A DNA stretch of 64,000 nucleotides from Allorhizobium pseudoryzae (GTDB taxonomy: Bacteria > Pseudomonadota > Alphaproteobacteria > Rhizobiales > Rhizobiaceae). The stretch is taken from assembly GCF_011046245.1 (NCBI RefSeq), contig NZ_CP049241.1, positions 1,240,001 to 1,304,000 on the forward strand, given 5' to 3'. Position 1 is the first letter of the stretch. The number at the start of each line of letters is the position of its first letter. Shown here piece by piece: positions 20,726 through 31,725 of this stretch. The position numbers and the translations under genes were made by a program. The notes under the pieces are model-generated. The model saw nothing but the letters and a program-made list of their open reading frames with translations, made no database searches and had not been told where the DNA came from.

Positions 20726-21628
20726 TCAGCCCTTCAGGACTTCAACCAGCGTCTTGCCGAGACGGGCCGGAGACGGCGAAACCTTGATGCCGGCCGCTTC
20801 CATGGCCGCGATCTTCGACTCCGCGTCACCCTTGCCGCCCGAGACGACAGCGCCGGCGTGACCCATGGTGCGGCCCTTCGGTGCGGTACGGCCCGCGATG
20901 AAGCCGGCCATCGGCTTCTTGCGGCCCTTTTTGGCTTCGTCGATGAGGAACTGCGCCGCATCTTCTTCCGCCGAACCGCCGATTTCGCCGATCATGATGA
21001 TCGAGGTCGTGGCTTCGTCGGCCAGGAACATTTCCAAAACGTCGATGAACTCGGTGCCCTTCACCGGATCGCCGCCGATACCGACAGCCGTCGTCTGGCC
21101 AAGACCTTCGTTCGAGGTCTGGAACACGGCTTCATAGGTCAGGGTTCCCGAGCGGGACACGATACCGACCGAACCCTTGCGGAAGATCGAACCAGGCATG
21201 ATGCCGATCTTGCACTCTTCCGGCGTGAGAATGCCCGGGCAGTTGGGGCCGAGCAGGCGCGACTTCGACTTGTCGAGCTTTGCCTTCACGCGCACCATGT
21301 CCATGACCGGGATGCCCTCGGTGATGCAGGTGATAAACGGGATCTCGGCGTCGATCGCCTCGATGATCGCATCCGCAGCACCCGCCGGCGGAACGTAGAT
21401 CACGGATGCATCCGCACCGGTCTTTTCCTTGGCTTCGGCAACGGTTGCGAAGATCGGCAGGGTTTCACCCTTCGAGCCGGTCCAGCTTTCGCCGCCCTTC
21501 TTCGGGTGGATACCGCCGACCATCTGAGTGCCGTAATAGGCCAGCGCCTGTTCGGTGTGGAAGGTGCCGGTCTTGCCGGTCAGGCCCTGCACGAGGACCT
21601 TGGTATTCTTGTTTACGAGAATGGACAT
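20726..21628 (-). CDS. sucD: Succinyl-CoA synthetase alpha subunit
   Basis: Alpha subunit of succinyl-CoA ligase (ADP- or GDP-forming). It binds CoA and carries the phosphohistidine intermediate. The protein has 300 residues. The N-terminal Rossmann part begins [21 protein letters not shown] and the active-site histidine is His257 in [34 protein letters not shown] is the other strongly conserved block. It starts 20 bases after sucC in the mdh-sucCDAB operon. Confidence 0.98.
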   Translation of the reverse strand: MSILVNKNTKVLVQGLTGKTGTFHTEQALAYYGTQMVGGIHPKKGGESWTGSKGETLPIFATVAEAKEKTGADASVIYVPPAGAADAIIEAIDAEIPFITCITEGIPVMDMVRVKAKLDKSKSRLLGPNCPGILTPEECKIGIMPGSIFRKGSVGIVSRSGTLTYEAVFQTSNEGLGQTTAVGIGGDPVKGTEFIDVLEMFLADEATTSIIMIGEIGGSAEEDAAQFLIDEAKKGRKKPMAGFIAGRTAPKGRTMGHAGAVVSGGKGDAESKIAAMEAAGIKVSPSPARLGKTLVEVLKG

Positions 21629-21648
21629 TGTCGTTCCGGTCCTTCCGA

Positions 21649-22842
<1,194 letters not shown>

Positions 22843-22876
22843 CGTCTGATCCTTGGATCGTTGGCCTTGGAGGCGA

Positions 22877-23956
<1,080 letters not shown>

Positions 23957-23979
23957 TCAAACGGTTAGATCATAAAATT

Positions 23980-23995
23980 CTTACGTAAACGTAAG
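23980..23995. promoter_or_regulatory. Palindrome upstream of mdh, candidate operator
   Basis: CTTACGT and ACGTAAG are perfect inverse arms separated by AA, giving a 16-base site inside the 175-base gap between zapE and mdh. The double ACGT core is the kind of spacing bound by a dimeric regulator. It also contains a 6-base direct repeat, ACGTAA twice. Because zapE ends at 24015, the site most likely serves the mdh-suc promoter. Confidence 0.5.
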
Positions 23996-24014
23996 ACTTT
24001 GTGTCGGAAAAATG

Positions 24015-25181
24015 TTAATTTCCGCTGCGTTTTTCATGGTGCAGTGCCAGATAATCCGGGCTGCGCATCTCAAAGAGGCGGGACACGGTCCGGTCAAATT
24101 CGAAACCCTCGGTACCACGTCTTTCTGTCAGCAGTGCGTCAGGCGTCGTGACCGCGGAGACAAAAAGCCGGACCGTCTTGTCGTACAGTGCATCGACAAG
24201 GTTGATGAAGCGTTTCGTCTGGTTTCTCTTATCTGGCCCCAGCTGCGGCACGCCTTCGATGAAGATCACATCGAAGCGAGCGGCGATTTCCAGATAATCG
24301 GAGGCGCCAAGCGGATTTTCGCAGAGATCGGCAAAACTGAAACGGGCCGCGCGCCCTGCCGCACAGGGCACCTTGATCACCCTGCCCTTGCGCGGAATTT
24401 CGGTCGGAGCCGCTTTTGCGCCCCCGGTTACCTGATGCCAGGCATTTTCCATGGCAATCTCGGTCTGACCGCCGAGCGGCGTGACGTAAACCGGCAGGCT
24501 CGCGGTTTTCTCCATCCGGTAGTCGGTGGGTGAATCGAGCGAGGTAACATCGACATACTGCTTGAGAAGCTCGATGAACGGCAGGAAGAGCCCGCGGTTC
24601 AGCCCGTCGCGGTAAAGATCGTTCGGCGCGACATTGGAGGTGGTGACGAGCACGCAGCCGAGGGAGAACAGTTCGGTGAATAACCGTCCAAGGATCATCG
24701 CATCGGCGATATCGGTGACGGAGAACTCATCGAAGCAGAGCAGCTCCGCCTCGGCAAAGAGATCGGCCGCCACAGGCGGAACCGGGTCCGCCTGCTTGGT
24801 TTCGCCGGCCTTCAGCTTCTGGCGATGTGCGTGGATGCGGGCGTGCACATCCGCCATAAACTCGTGAAAATGGCAGCGGCGCTTTTTCGCGACACTCGCC
24901 TTGGCGAAGAACATGTCCATCAGCATGGTCTTGCCGCGTCCGACCGAGCCGTAGACATAGAGCCCGCGGATGGTTTCAGACGAACGTTTGCTGTTCTTCG
25001 CAAACAACCAGCCGAGCGCACTGGTCTTCTTCGCCGGACCGCGGCTGCGCAACTGCGCCAGAATGTGATCGAGCTTGGCGGCCACCGCCATCTGCGCCTG
25101 ATCGAGCTGCAGCGTGCCGGCAGCCGTCAGCGACGTCAACTCGTCGCTGACACTGTTGTTGTAGTCGGGAAGTTTCGCCAT
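24015..25181 (-). CDS. zapE: Cell division protein ZapE / AFG1-like ATPase
   Basis: A 388-residue AFG1-type P-loop ATPase. The Walker A motif GSVGRGKT lies at about residues 78-85 and the Walker B motif is LCFDEFSVTDI. CVLVTTSNVAPNDLYRDGLNR is the conserved sensor region, and FIEGVPQLGPDKRNQTKRFINLVDALYD is the family-specific C-terminal block. ZapE interacts with the FtsZ ring in bacteria, and the mitochondrial homologue handles protein quality control. It is monocistronic or read with the upstream omp19-like gene (41-base gap), and lies just upstream of mdh. Confidence 0.93.
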   Translation of the reverse strand: MAKLPDYNNSVSDELTSLTAAGTLQLDQAQMAVAAKLDHILAQLRSRGPAKKTSALGWLFAKNSKRSSETIRGLYVYGSVGRGKTMLMDMFFAKASVAKKRRCHFHEFMADVHARIHAHRQKLKAGETKQADPVPPVAADLFAEAELLCFDEFSVTDIADAMILGRLFTELFSLGCVLVTTSNVAPNDLYRDGLNRGLFLPFIELLKQYVDVTSLDSPTDYRMEKTASLPVYVTPLGGQTEIAMENAWHQVTGGAKAAPTEIPRKGRVIKVPCAAGRAARFSFADLCENPLGASDYLEIAARFDVIFIEGVPQLGPDKRNQTKRFINLVDALYDKTVRLFVSAVTTPDALLTERRGTEGFEFDRTVSRLFEMRSPDYLALHHEKRSGN

Positions 25182-25222
25182 GGGGCGGAAGTCCTATGCG
25201 CTGGACGCGGAAAGAGGCGCCC

Positions 25223-25765
25223 TTAGCGTGACAGGCTGATCGGCTGGCCGGAATTGGTGGTGCCGTCGAAGCGGGTATCGGCGCTCTTGTAGACGCGGCC
25301 GATTATGTCGCCATTGCGGTTCTTGAAGAGAACGGTCTTGCCGTTGACTTCCCAGGAGCCCATGGCCGTCAGGTCGCCGGCGCAGCCACGCGTTCCGCCG
25401 CGCGAGCCGCTGCCGAGATTGGTCAGCGTCAGGAACATATCGCAGGTGGCGCCACCATTCGAGACGCGCCAGTTGCCGACCATGGATTCCTTGGTCACAT
25501 CGAGCGCGGTCGGCGGAGCATCGGTCGAGCCTGGCGGCAGCGAGGCGACGGCGGTGTTACCGGTCGTCGGCGCGGCAGGGAACTGCGACGGATCGGCGGC
25601 CCCCGGAGGCGGAAGCTGGCCGGACTGGACGCTTGGCACCGGCTGGGCCTGCAGCGGCGCAGGCGACGGCAGATCGGAATAGGGATTGTATGAGGTACGC
25701 TGGCAACCGGCCAAGGAAATCGCGACCAATACGCCGGTCACCACATATCTGAACTGCATCACCAA
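25223..25765 (-). CDS. omp19: Outer-membrane lipoprotein, Omp19/AprI-Inh protease-inhibitor family
   Basis: A 180-residue lipoprotein. The N-terminal signal peptide ends in a lipobox (ISLAGCQ) with Cys21 as the lipidated residue. A Pro/Ala/Ser-rich spacer spans about residues 28-85. The C-terminal beta-barrel-like domain ([16 protein letters not shown], then [17 protein letters not shown] and [16 protein letters not shown]) matches Brucella Omp19, an AprI/Inh-type inhibitor of host proteases, including the two-cysteine pattern and the LSR ending. From the family I infer an outer-membrane protease inhibitor here. Confidence 0.88.
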   Translation of the reverse strand: MVMQFRYVVTGVLVAISLAGCQRTSYNPYSDLPSPAPLQAQPVPSVQSGQLPPPGAADPSQFPAAPTTGNTAVASLPPGSTDAPPTALDVTKESMVGNWRVSNGGATCDMFLTLTNLGSGSRGGTRGCAGDLTAMGSWEVNGKTVLFKNRNGDIIGRVYKSADTRFDGTTNSGQPISLSR

Positions 25766-25881
25766 GCTCCCACTATCCGCTCTGCCCGCACGACGCTGAC
25801 GTGTGTTAGAGGATTACCGTCAAAGGACGTGTCAAATCAAGCCACTGAAACGGAACCTGTTCCAAATCAAGGCCTCACCCA

Positions 25882-25902
25882 CGCAGATGGAACACATCTG
25901 CG
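25882..25902. terminator. Hairpin downstream of sdhB
   Basis: CGCAGATG (25882-25889) and CATCTGCG (25895-25902) form a perfect 8-base stem with a 5-base loop, 29 bases beyond the sdhB stop on the minus strand. No T-run follows, so it may be a 3'-end stability hairpin rather than a classical terminator. Confidence 0.5.
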
Positions 25903-25930
25903 CGAGGTCAAGGCCGTTTCGGGACATGCG

Positions 25931-26710
25931 TCATACGCGACGCTCGACCATCATCTTCTTGATTTCGGCGATCGCCTTGGCCGGATTGAGGCCCTTCGGA
26001 CAGGTCTGGGCGCAGTTCATGATCGTGTGGCAGCGATAGAGACGGAAGGGATCTTCCAGATTGTCCAGACGCTCGCCCTTGGCCTCGTCACGGCTGTCGA
26101 TCAGCCAGCGATAGGCCTGCAGCAGAACGGCTGGGCCGAGATAACGGTCGCCGTTCCACCAGTAGCTCGGACAGGAGGTCGAGCAGCAGGCGCACAGGAT
26201 GCACTCGTAGAGACCGTCGAGCTTCTGGCGGTCGTCATGGCTCTGCTTCCATTCCTTGGCCGGCGTCGGCGACACCGTCTTCAGCCAGGGCTCGATGGAG
26301 CGGTGCTGGGCGTAGAAGTTGGTCAGATCCGGCACGAGATCCTTGACGACCGGCATATGCGGCAGCGGGTAGATCTTCACCGTGCCCTTCACGTCGTCCA
26401 TGCCCTTGGTGCAGGCGAGCGTGTTGGCGCCGTCGATGTTCATCGCGCAGGAGCCGCAGATGCCCTCGCGGCACGAGCGGCGCAGCGTCAGCGTCGGATC
26501 GATGTTGTTCTTGATGTAGAGCAGACCGTCCAGCACCATCGGCCCGCAATCGTCGATATCGATGTAATAGGTATCGATGCGCGGGTTCTGGCCGTCATCC
26601 GGATTCCAGCGATAGATGCGGAATTCACGAAGGTTCTTCGCCCCGGCCGGCTTCGGCCAGGTCTTGCCTTCGGTCATCTGGGAATTTTTCGGGAGAGCAA
26701 GTTCAACCAT
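25931..26710 (-). CDS. sdhB: Succinate dehydrogenase iron-sulfur subunit
   Basis: Iron-sulfur subunit of complex II that passes electrons from SdhA flavin to quinone. It has 259 residues. The [2Fe-2S] ligands are in [15 protein letters not shown] plus a downstream CTKG, and the [4Fe-4S] and [3Fe-4S] ligands are in [13 protein letters not shown] and [17 protein letters not shown]. The start [18 protein letters not shown] matches the usual rhizobial form. Its first 8 bases overlap the end of the glycosyltransferase gene that separates it from sdhA. Confidence 0.98.
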   Translation of the reverse strand: MVELALPKNSQMTEGKTWPKPAGAKNLREFRIYRWNPDDGQNPRIDTYYIDIDDCGPMVLDGLLYIKNNIDPTLTLRRSCREGICGSCAMNIDGANTLACTKGMDDVKGTVKIYPLPHMPVVKDLVPDLTNFYAQHRSIEPWLKTVSPTPAKEWKQSHDDRQKLDGLYECILCACCSTSCPSYWWNGDRYLGPAVLLQAYRWLIDSRDEAKGERLDNLEDPFRLYRCHTIMNCAQTCPKGLNPAKAIAEIKKMMVERRV

Positions 26711-27626
26711 TGCTGGACCTTTGATCCTCGGCGGTCACCGCCGTTCTGTTTCCTAGGTTATAATCATCCGGCACCCACGGCGCCATGGTTGTGTTCAACA
26801 GTCTGTGAGGTCGGCCGTCACAGGCAGACCAGAGAAGCGCCAGGCGCTCGACACCGCGACGAATGGCCGTCGAAAGCCCTCGAAGCAGCGGCTTGCGGGC
26901 CGCCTGTTTGGCCGAACGGTTGGTCGCGATCACGCTGACCGCACCCGACTGCATCACCACGAAGGGCGCGACATCCGCAACCTTCAGGCCGTGCCAGGAC
27001 GGTGCCCAGAGGAAATCATCCGCCGGGATGAGCACAGTTCCGATCCGCTCCAGCAGACGTGTCGCCGCAGGCCGCGTGATCAGATAGGCCGCGGCGCCCG
27101 AGACCGGACGCAGAGACCGAACCAACTTCCGGTCGCCAACAGCCCCGAGCGGAATGCTTTTGCGGCCGCCCGGCCGGTAGATGCCTTCCAGCTTGACGAC
27201 ATCCGCATCGAAGCCCGAGGCCAGAAGCCCGGCAATCACCGTCTCGAAACCAGCCAGCGGCACGGCGTCATCTTCGAGAATGATCGCATGCTCGAAATCC
27301 GATGCCAGGAACTGCCGCCAGGCCATCACGTGACCGGCAAGGCAGGCCTCCTCCGTCAGCATGAACAGCCGGTTGCGGTGTGCGTTCCAGCCGAGGGCCT
27401 GCGGCGGCTTTTGAAGCGCCGTGCCGCGAACGGCCAGCACTTCCTCCACACCCTTGCGGGCATCCACCGCCTTCACACGGCTGACCGGCCAGGGCAGGCC
27501 ACCGAAACCACGCTCGATCTCGGCCCACCGGTCCGGCGAACGGTCAAGATTGATAGCAAACAGGCCAAGCGGCCTCCCCCCGGGAGCGATCGTCTTCGCA
27601 TCGATATGGGAGGCCACCATGTTCAT
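26703..27626 (-). CDS. Glycosyltransferase family 25 (LPS-type), located between sdhA and sdhB
   Basis: A 307-residue protein matching GT25 (LOS/LPS glycosyltransferase, LgtB-like) by [18 protein letters not shown] at the start, [12 protein letters not shown], the metal-binding [13 protein letters not shown], and [18 protein letters not shown] in the acceptor half. GT25 enzymes usually add galactose to lipooligosaccharide or glycan acceptors; no acceptor is evident here. The ATG starts 2 bases after the sdhA stop, and the end overlaps sdhB by 8 bases, so it is tightly built into the sdh transcript. The role next to complex II is unknown. Confidence 0.85.
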   Translation of the reverse strand: MNMVASHIDAKTIAPGGRPLGLFAINLDRSPDRWAEIERGFGGLPWPVSRVKAVDARKGVEEVLAVRGTALQKPPQALGWNAHRNRLFMLTEEACLAGHVMAWRQFLASDFEHAIILEDDAVPLAGFETVIAGLLASGFDADVVKLEGIYRPGGRKSIPLGAVGDRKLVRSLRPVSGAAAYLITRPAATRLLERIGTVLIPADDFLWAPSWHGLKVADVAPFVVMQSGAVSVIATNRSAKQAARKPLLRGLSTAIRRGVERLALLWSACDGRPHRLLNTTMAPWVPDDYNLGNRTAVTAEDQRSSNG

Positions 27627-27628
27627 CG

Positions 27629-29470
27629 TCAGTACACGCGTGCCTTCGGTTCGATCTTCACCGGATCGATGCCATCGGCGATCAGATCGGTGTGGACCGG
27701 GCGGTAGTCGAGTTTCACGTCGCCGTTCTCGCCGACCCAGGCGAGCGTATGCTTGCGCCAGTTTTCGTCGTCGCGGCCGCCCATGGCACCATCCTTGTAG
27801 TCCTCACGGGCATGCGCACCACGGCTCTCCTTGCGGGCTTCGGCGCTGTAGACGGTGGTGATGGCGTTGGCCATCAGGTTCTGCAGCTCGAGCGTCTCGA
27901 CGAGGTCGGAGTTCCAGATCATCGACCGGTCGGTGACCTTGATGTCCTTCATCTCGCTCCAGATCGACGACAGGCGCTGGCAACCGCTTTCGAGCGATTC
28001 CTGCGTGCGGAACACGGCCGCGTCTTCCTGCATGGCGCGCTGCATCTTATCGCGCAGCACGGCCGTCGGGGTGCCGCCGGAAGCGTGACGCAAGCCGTCG
28101 AAGCGGTCCATGATCTTGTCGCAGGCAGCGGTGTTGAGCGCCGGCACCGGCGAGACACGATCGATGACCTGACCGGCGCGAATGGCCGCGGCACGGCCGA
28201 AGACGACGAGGTCGATCAGCGAGTTGGAGCCGAGACGGTTCGCGCCGTGCACCGAGGCACAGCCCGCTTCACCCACAGCCATCAGGCCCGGCAGCAGCCG
28301 TTCCGGATTGGAACTGTCGGCATTCAGCACTTCGCCCCAGTAGTTGGTCGGAATGCCGCCCATGTTGTAGTGTACGGTCGGCAGGACCGGGATCGGTTCG
28401 CGCGTCACATCGACACCGGCGAAGATCTTCGCGCTTTCCGAGATACCCGGCAGGCGCTCGTGCAGAACAGCCGGATCCAGGTGGTCGAGATGCAGGAAGA
28501 TGTGGTCCTTGTTCTTGCCGACGCCACGGCCCTCGCGGATTTCCATGGTCATGCAGCGCGAGACGACGTCACGCGAGGCAAGGTCCTTTGCCGACGGCGC
28601 ATAGCGCTCCATGAAGCGCTCGCCTTCGGAGTTGACGAGATAACCGCCTTCGCCGCGTGCGCCTTCCGTGATGAGGCAGCCCGAACCGTAGATGCCGGTC
28701 GGGTGGAACTGGACGAATTCCATGTCCTGCAGCGGAAGGCCGGCGCGCGCCACCATGCCGCCACCGTCGCCGGTGCAGGTATGGGCAGACGTTGCCGAGA
28801 AATAGGCACGACCGTAACCGCCGGTCGCCAGCACCACCATCTTCGCCGCAAAGCGGTGGATGGTGCCGTCGTCGAGGTTCCAGGCCACGACGCCGGTGCA
28901 GCGACCGTCATCCGACATGATGAGGTCGATGGCGAAGTATTCGATGAAGAATTCGGCGTTGTTCTTCAGCGACTGGCCGTAGAGCGTGTGCAGGATGGCG
29001 TGACCGGTACGGTCGGCTGCCGCGCAGGTGCGCTGCACCGGCGGGCCGGCGCCAAAGTTCTGCATGTGGCCGCCGAACGGGCGCTGGTAGATCTTGCCCT
29101 CTTCGTTACGGGAGAAGGGCACGCCGTAATGTTCCAGCTCATAGACCGCCTTCGGCGCTTCCATGACCATGTACTGCATAGCGTCCACGTCGCCCAGCCA
29201 GTCGGAGCCCTTCACGGTATCATAAAGGTGCCACTGCCAGCTGTCCGGTGTCATGTTCTGCAGCGAGGCCGCGATGCCACCCTGGGCCGCGACCGTGTGG
29301 GAACGGGTGGGGAAGACCTTGGTGATGCAGGCCGTCTTGAAGCCCTGCTCGGCCATGCCGAGGGTCGCGCGAAGACCGGCGCCGCCGGCGCCTACGACGA
29401 TGACGTCATAGGAGTGGTCGACATAGGTATAGGCCTTGCCGGTCTGCGCAATGGGGGTGATCGATGCCAT
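27629..29470 (-). CDS. sdhA: Succinate dehydrogenase flavoprotein subunit
   Basis: Catalytic FAD subunit of complex II, oxidising succinate to fumarate. It has 613 residues. The FAD-binding [19 protein letters not shown] is near the N-terminus, and the histidine for covalent FAD lies in [16 protein letters not shown]. Other active-site blocks are [25 protein letters not shown] and [19 protein letters not shown]. It sits 6 bases after sdhD and is followed by the GT25 gene, not directly by sdhB. Confidence 0.98.
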   Translation of the reverse strand: MASITPIAQTGKAYTYVDHSYDVIVVGAGGAGLRATLGMAEQGFKTACITKVFPTRSHTVAAQGGIAASLQNMTPDSWQWHLYDTVKGSDWLGDVDAMQYMVMEAPKAVYELEHYGVPFSRNEEGKIYQRPFGGHMQNFGAGPPVQRTCAAADRTGHAILHTLYGQSLKNNAEFFIEYFAIDLIMSDDGRCTGVVAWNLDDGTIHRFAAKMVVLATGGYGRAYFSATSAHTCTGDGGGMVARAGLPLQDMEFVQFHPTGIYGSGCLITEGARGEGGYLVNSEGERFMERYAPSAKDLASRDVVSRCMTMEIREGRGVGKNKDHIFLHLDHLDPAVLHERLPGISESAKIFAGVDVTREPIPVLPTVHYNMGGIPTNYWGEVLNADSSNPERLLPGLMAVGEAGCASVHGANRLGSNSLIDLVVFGRAAAIRAGQVIDRVSPVPALNTAACDKIMDRFDGLRHASGGTPTAVLRDKMQRAMQEDAAVFRTQESLESGCQRLSSIWSEMKDIKVTDRSMIWNSDLVETLELQNLMANAITTVYSAEARKESRGAHAREDYKDGAMGGRDDENWRKHTLAWVGENGDVKLDYRPVHTDLIADGIDPVKIEPKARVY

Positions 29471-29476
29471 GGAGCG

Positions 29477-29857
29477 TTATCCTGCGAATGCGATCTTCAG
29501 GGCGGCGAAGAGACAGAGCCCGCCGACCAGAAGCGAAAAGAAGGAATTGAGCATGAGAAGCGTCAGCTTCATCACTTCGGAATGGATGTAATCCTGGATG
29601 ATCTCTTCCATGCCGAGCTTCATGTGCACGATGCTGGCGATGATCGTCAGCGCGTTGATGGTCGCGACGAACGGATTGGAGAGTGCCGAGATCACGTCGG
29701 CAAAAGGCTTTCCGGCATACATGACCAGGAAGACCACATAGAACAGAAGAAGAGGCACCAGGGCGATCGAGGTCGTCCGGACCTTCCAGAAATGCTCGGT
29801 CCCGCTCTTGGCCGAACCAAGACCACGAACCTTGCCGAGGGGTGTGCGCATATCCAT
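29477..29857 (-). CDS. sdhD: Succinate dehydrogenase membrane anchor subunit
   Basis: Hydrophobic anchor of complex II that helps hold haem b and the quinone site. The 126-residue protein has three membrane helices (VPLLLFYVVFLVMYAGKPF, ALTIIASIVHMKLGMEEI and LLMLNSFFSLLVGGLCLF). The conserved HMKLGMEEIIQDYIHSE block supplies the haem/quinone contacts. It follows sdhC by 13 bases. Confidence 0.95.
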   Translation of the reverse strand: MDMRTPLGKVRGLGSAKSGTEHFWKVRTTSIALVPLLLFYVVFLVMYAGKPFADVISALSNPFVATINALTIIASIVHMKLGMEEIIQDYIHSEVMKLTLLMLNSFFSLLVGGLCLFAALKIAFAG

Positions 29858-29870
29858 CGCTTAACTCTCC

Positions 29871-30263
29871 TTACCGAACGATCAGCACCACCGCCCACAC
29901 AAGGACGGTGAGCGCGATGGAAGCCACCAGATTGGCCTTGGCAAGCAGCGTCGAGAATTCCTTCTCGAACCCGTAGCCGAGATCCCACATGATGTGCCTC
30001 AGGCCACCCAGCAGGTGGTGCAGCAGCGCCCAGGTGTAACCGAACAGGATGATCTGTCCTACGATGGAACCAAAGAACCAGTTCACCGTGTTGAAGGCTT
30101 CCTCACCGGAGGCTGCGGCGATCAGCCAGGCAGCAACGAGCACGGTGCCGAAATACAAAGCACCGCCGGTAATGCGGTGGACAATCGACATGGCCATGGT
30201 GGGGACGAAACGATAAATTTGAAGGTGCGGCGACAGAGGCCGATTTTTTGTCATATTCGCCAT
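29871..30263 (-). CDS. sdhC: Succinate dehydrogenase cytochrome b556 subunit
   Basis: Cytochrome b subunit of complex II, first gene of the sdh operon. From 30263 it has 130 residues with three helices. The conserved N-terminal block is NRPLSPHLQIYRF. The haem-ligand region is MSIVHRITGGALYFG, and LLHHLLGGLRHIMWDLGYGFE is the quinone-site loop. GAGG lies 5 bases before the ATG at 30263; adjacent ATGs at 30266 and 30269 are possible. A 302-base divergent region separates it from the secreted-protein gene. Confidence 0.95.
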   Translation of the reverse strand: MANMTKNRPLSPHLQIYRFVPTMAMSIVHRITGGALYFGTVLVAAWLIAAASGEEAFNTVNWFFGSIVGQIILFGYTWALLHHLLGGLRHIMWDLGYGFEKEFSTLLAKANLVASIALTVLVWAVVLIVR

Positions 30264-30310
30264 CATATCCTCGCGGCGTTCGGTGCGCATTCACGCGGGA
30301 GCGCGTCCGG

Positions 30311-30340
30311 CAATGCACGATGCCGTCAAGATGTGCATTG
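30311..30340. promoter_or_regulatory. Inverted repeat upstream of sdhC
   Basis: CAATGCAC (30311-30318) and GTGCATTG (30333-30340) are exact inverse complements separated by 14 bases, centred about 62 bases upstream of the sdhC start. It could be a dimer-binding operator or an untranslated-leader hairpin for the sdh operon. Confidence 0.5.
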
Positions 30341-30525
30341 CATCATCGGGTGATTTACCCATCGGATTGGCAGATCACAAGCCGATTTCAGAAGGATTTT
30401 AAATTTAATCGATTGTGGTCTGGTCTGCCCGATCGACCGGACACCTACCACGCGCCGTCTTAACCATCTTCCGATAAAATCTATCAGTTTTTCACCAGTT
30501 TAGGAGCAAACCGGGAGATTGTGTG

Positions 30526-30541
30526 TTAACGCATCGTTAAC
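30526..30541. promoter_or_regulatory. Candidate CtrA-binding site (TTAA-N7-TTAAC)
   Basis: TTAA (30526-30529), seven bases, then TTAACC (30537-30542) fits the full alphaproteobacterial CtrA consensus. The 17 bases from 30525 to 30541 are also a perfect palindrome, GTTAACG-cat-CGTTAAC. It lies 24 bases before the ATG of the secreted-protein gene, a position where a bound activator or repressor would control that gene. Confidence 0.65.
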
Positions 30542-30565
30542 CACCCGCAAACCCGGAGGCCCGCC

Positions 30566-31063
30566 ATGATGGCGAACGCTTTGAAATCCGGCATGTTAGC
30601 CGCCCTCCTTCTTGCATTGACCGCGGATATCGCTGCGGCAGGTGACCGCTCCGTCTTCTCCGGACGCGATGGCCGCGACAGCGGATGGCATGGACGCTCG
30701 CATGACGGACGCAGCCGCGACCTTCACGGGCGGGGGTACACCCGCGACCAATTCGCGCAAGACCGCCACCGCAGGCCGGATCGCGGCTCCGGCAGGGGAC
30801 AGCAGGTCATCGGAACCGACGGCCTGCCCTCCGTCATTCCGGGTGTCGGCACCTTCGTTGGCGGCATTTCCGCCGTGCGGATCCGGGGCAACGGCATCTT
30901 CTTTGCCGGCGAACGGGGACTTCTCAGCGTGCCGGATGTCGACCGCCTGAACCCGAGCGCCAAGATCATCTCGATCGACGAGGACGTGGCCAGCAACGCC
31001 TTCCTGCCGCGCGAGGCCTGCGAATACGAGGCCGGTGTCTGCGTGATCCGCGGCAGCCGATGA
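30566..31063 (+). CDS. Small secreted protein with Arg/Gly-rich middle, unknown function
   Basis: A 165-residue protein I do not recognise. Residues 1-26 form a signal peptide (MLAALLLALTADIAAAG). Residues about 28-78 are extremely rich in Arg, Gly, Asp, Ser and His (HGRSHDGRSRDLHGRGYTRD). The C-terminal part (about 80-165) looks folded, with a repeated valine-glycine pattern (VIPGVGTFVGGISAVRI), an internal LLSVPDVDRLNPSAKI, and a cysteine pair near the end (ACEYEAGVCVIRG) that could form a disulfide. GGAGG lies 7 bases before the ATG. A perfect CtrA box immediately upstream hints at cell-cycle control. Confidence 0.75.
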   Translation: MMANALKSGMLAALLLALTADIAAAGDRSVFSGRDGRDSGWHGRSHDGRSRDLHGRGYTRDQFAQDRHRRPDRGSGRGQQVIGTDGLPSVIPGVGTFVGGISAVRIRGNGIFFAGERGLLSVPDVDRLNPSAKIISIDEDVASNAFLPREACEYEAGVCVIRGSR

Positions 31064-31070
31064 CGCTTCG

Positions 31071-31715
31071 TCAGGTGAAACGCCAGACGGTCGTCTTTTT
31101 CACTTCGCTGTCTTCCAGCGCGCGCGTGACCGGCACCTGATAGGTGGCGAGCGCCTCGAGCCGCTCTTTGGGAAGATAGGCGCGGCCCGGATCGCCGACG
31201 ATCACCGTCCTGCCCTCCCCGGCAAGGCGGGTGAACCAGGGCAGAAGCGCCTCGGCAAAAGCCTTGTCGTAGAAGACATCCCCGGCCAGGATGACCTCTG
31301 CCTCGACCGGCTGCCCGACGAGATTTTCTGCGCAGAAGGCAAGCGTCACGCCGTTTTCCGAAGCGTTGAGCGTGACTGCGCTCTCGGTCCAGGGGTCGAT
31401 GTCGGCCGCCGTGACCGTGGCGGCACCCGCCATGGCGGCGGCAATGGCGACGAGGCCGGAACCCGAGGCGAAATCCAGGACAGCCCGACCACGCACCACC
31501 TCCGGATGATCCAGCACAAACCGCGCCAGCCCCTGCCCGCCCGCCCAGGCAAAGGCCCAGAAGGGTGGCGGCAGGCCGATCGCCTCCAGATCCTCTTCCG
31601 TCTTCAGCCAGAGGTCATGCGCTTCGTCCGCCAGATGCAGCCGGATTTCCGGCACATGCGGCGGCGCCATCACGCTGGTATTGGCAAGGATGAAGGCCCG
31701 CGGCTCCGTTTTCAG
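31071..31715 (-). CDS. Class I SAM-dependent methyltransferase, probable CTG start
   Basis: A Rossmann-fold methyltransferase of the nicotinamide N-methyltransferase-like/COG3897 type: PPFWAFAWAGGQGLARFVLD, then the SAM-binding VLDFASGSGLVAIAAAMAG, TVTAADIDPWTESAVTLNA, and VILAGDVFYDKAFAEALLPW. Family proteins begin with a short FI-ANT block, which here is LKTEPRAFILANTS. No ATG, GTG or TTG lies in frame just before it, but a CTG at 31715 follows AAGGGGG by 5 bases. An ATG at 31781 inside the EVE gene is the alternative (236 residues). The substrate is unknown. Confidence 0.82.
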   Translation of the reverse strand: MKTEPRAFILANTSVMAPPHVPEIRLHLADEAHDLWLKTEEDLEAIGLPPPFWAFAWAGGQGLARFVLDHPEVVRGRAVLDFASGSGLVAIAAAMAGAATVTAADIDPWTESAVTLNASENGVTLAFCAENLVGQPVEAEVILAGDVFYDKAFAEALLPWFTRLAGEGRTVIVGDPGRAYLPKERLEALATYQVPVTRALEDSEVKKTTVWRFT

Positions 31716-31725
31716 AGGTGCCCCC

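Larger units (their letters stand above)
30264..30565. promoter_or_regulatory. Divergent intergenic region between sdhC and a CtrA-linked gene
   Basis: A 302-base, relatively AT-rich gap with no gene. On the sdhC side it holds the inverted repeat at 30311-30340, and on the other side a CtrA-type box at 30526-30541. The middle is A+T-rich (GATTTTAAATTTAATCGA near 30393-30410) and is a good place for the two promoters, though I cannot call exact -35/-10 hexamers. Confidence 0.6.
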
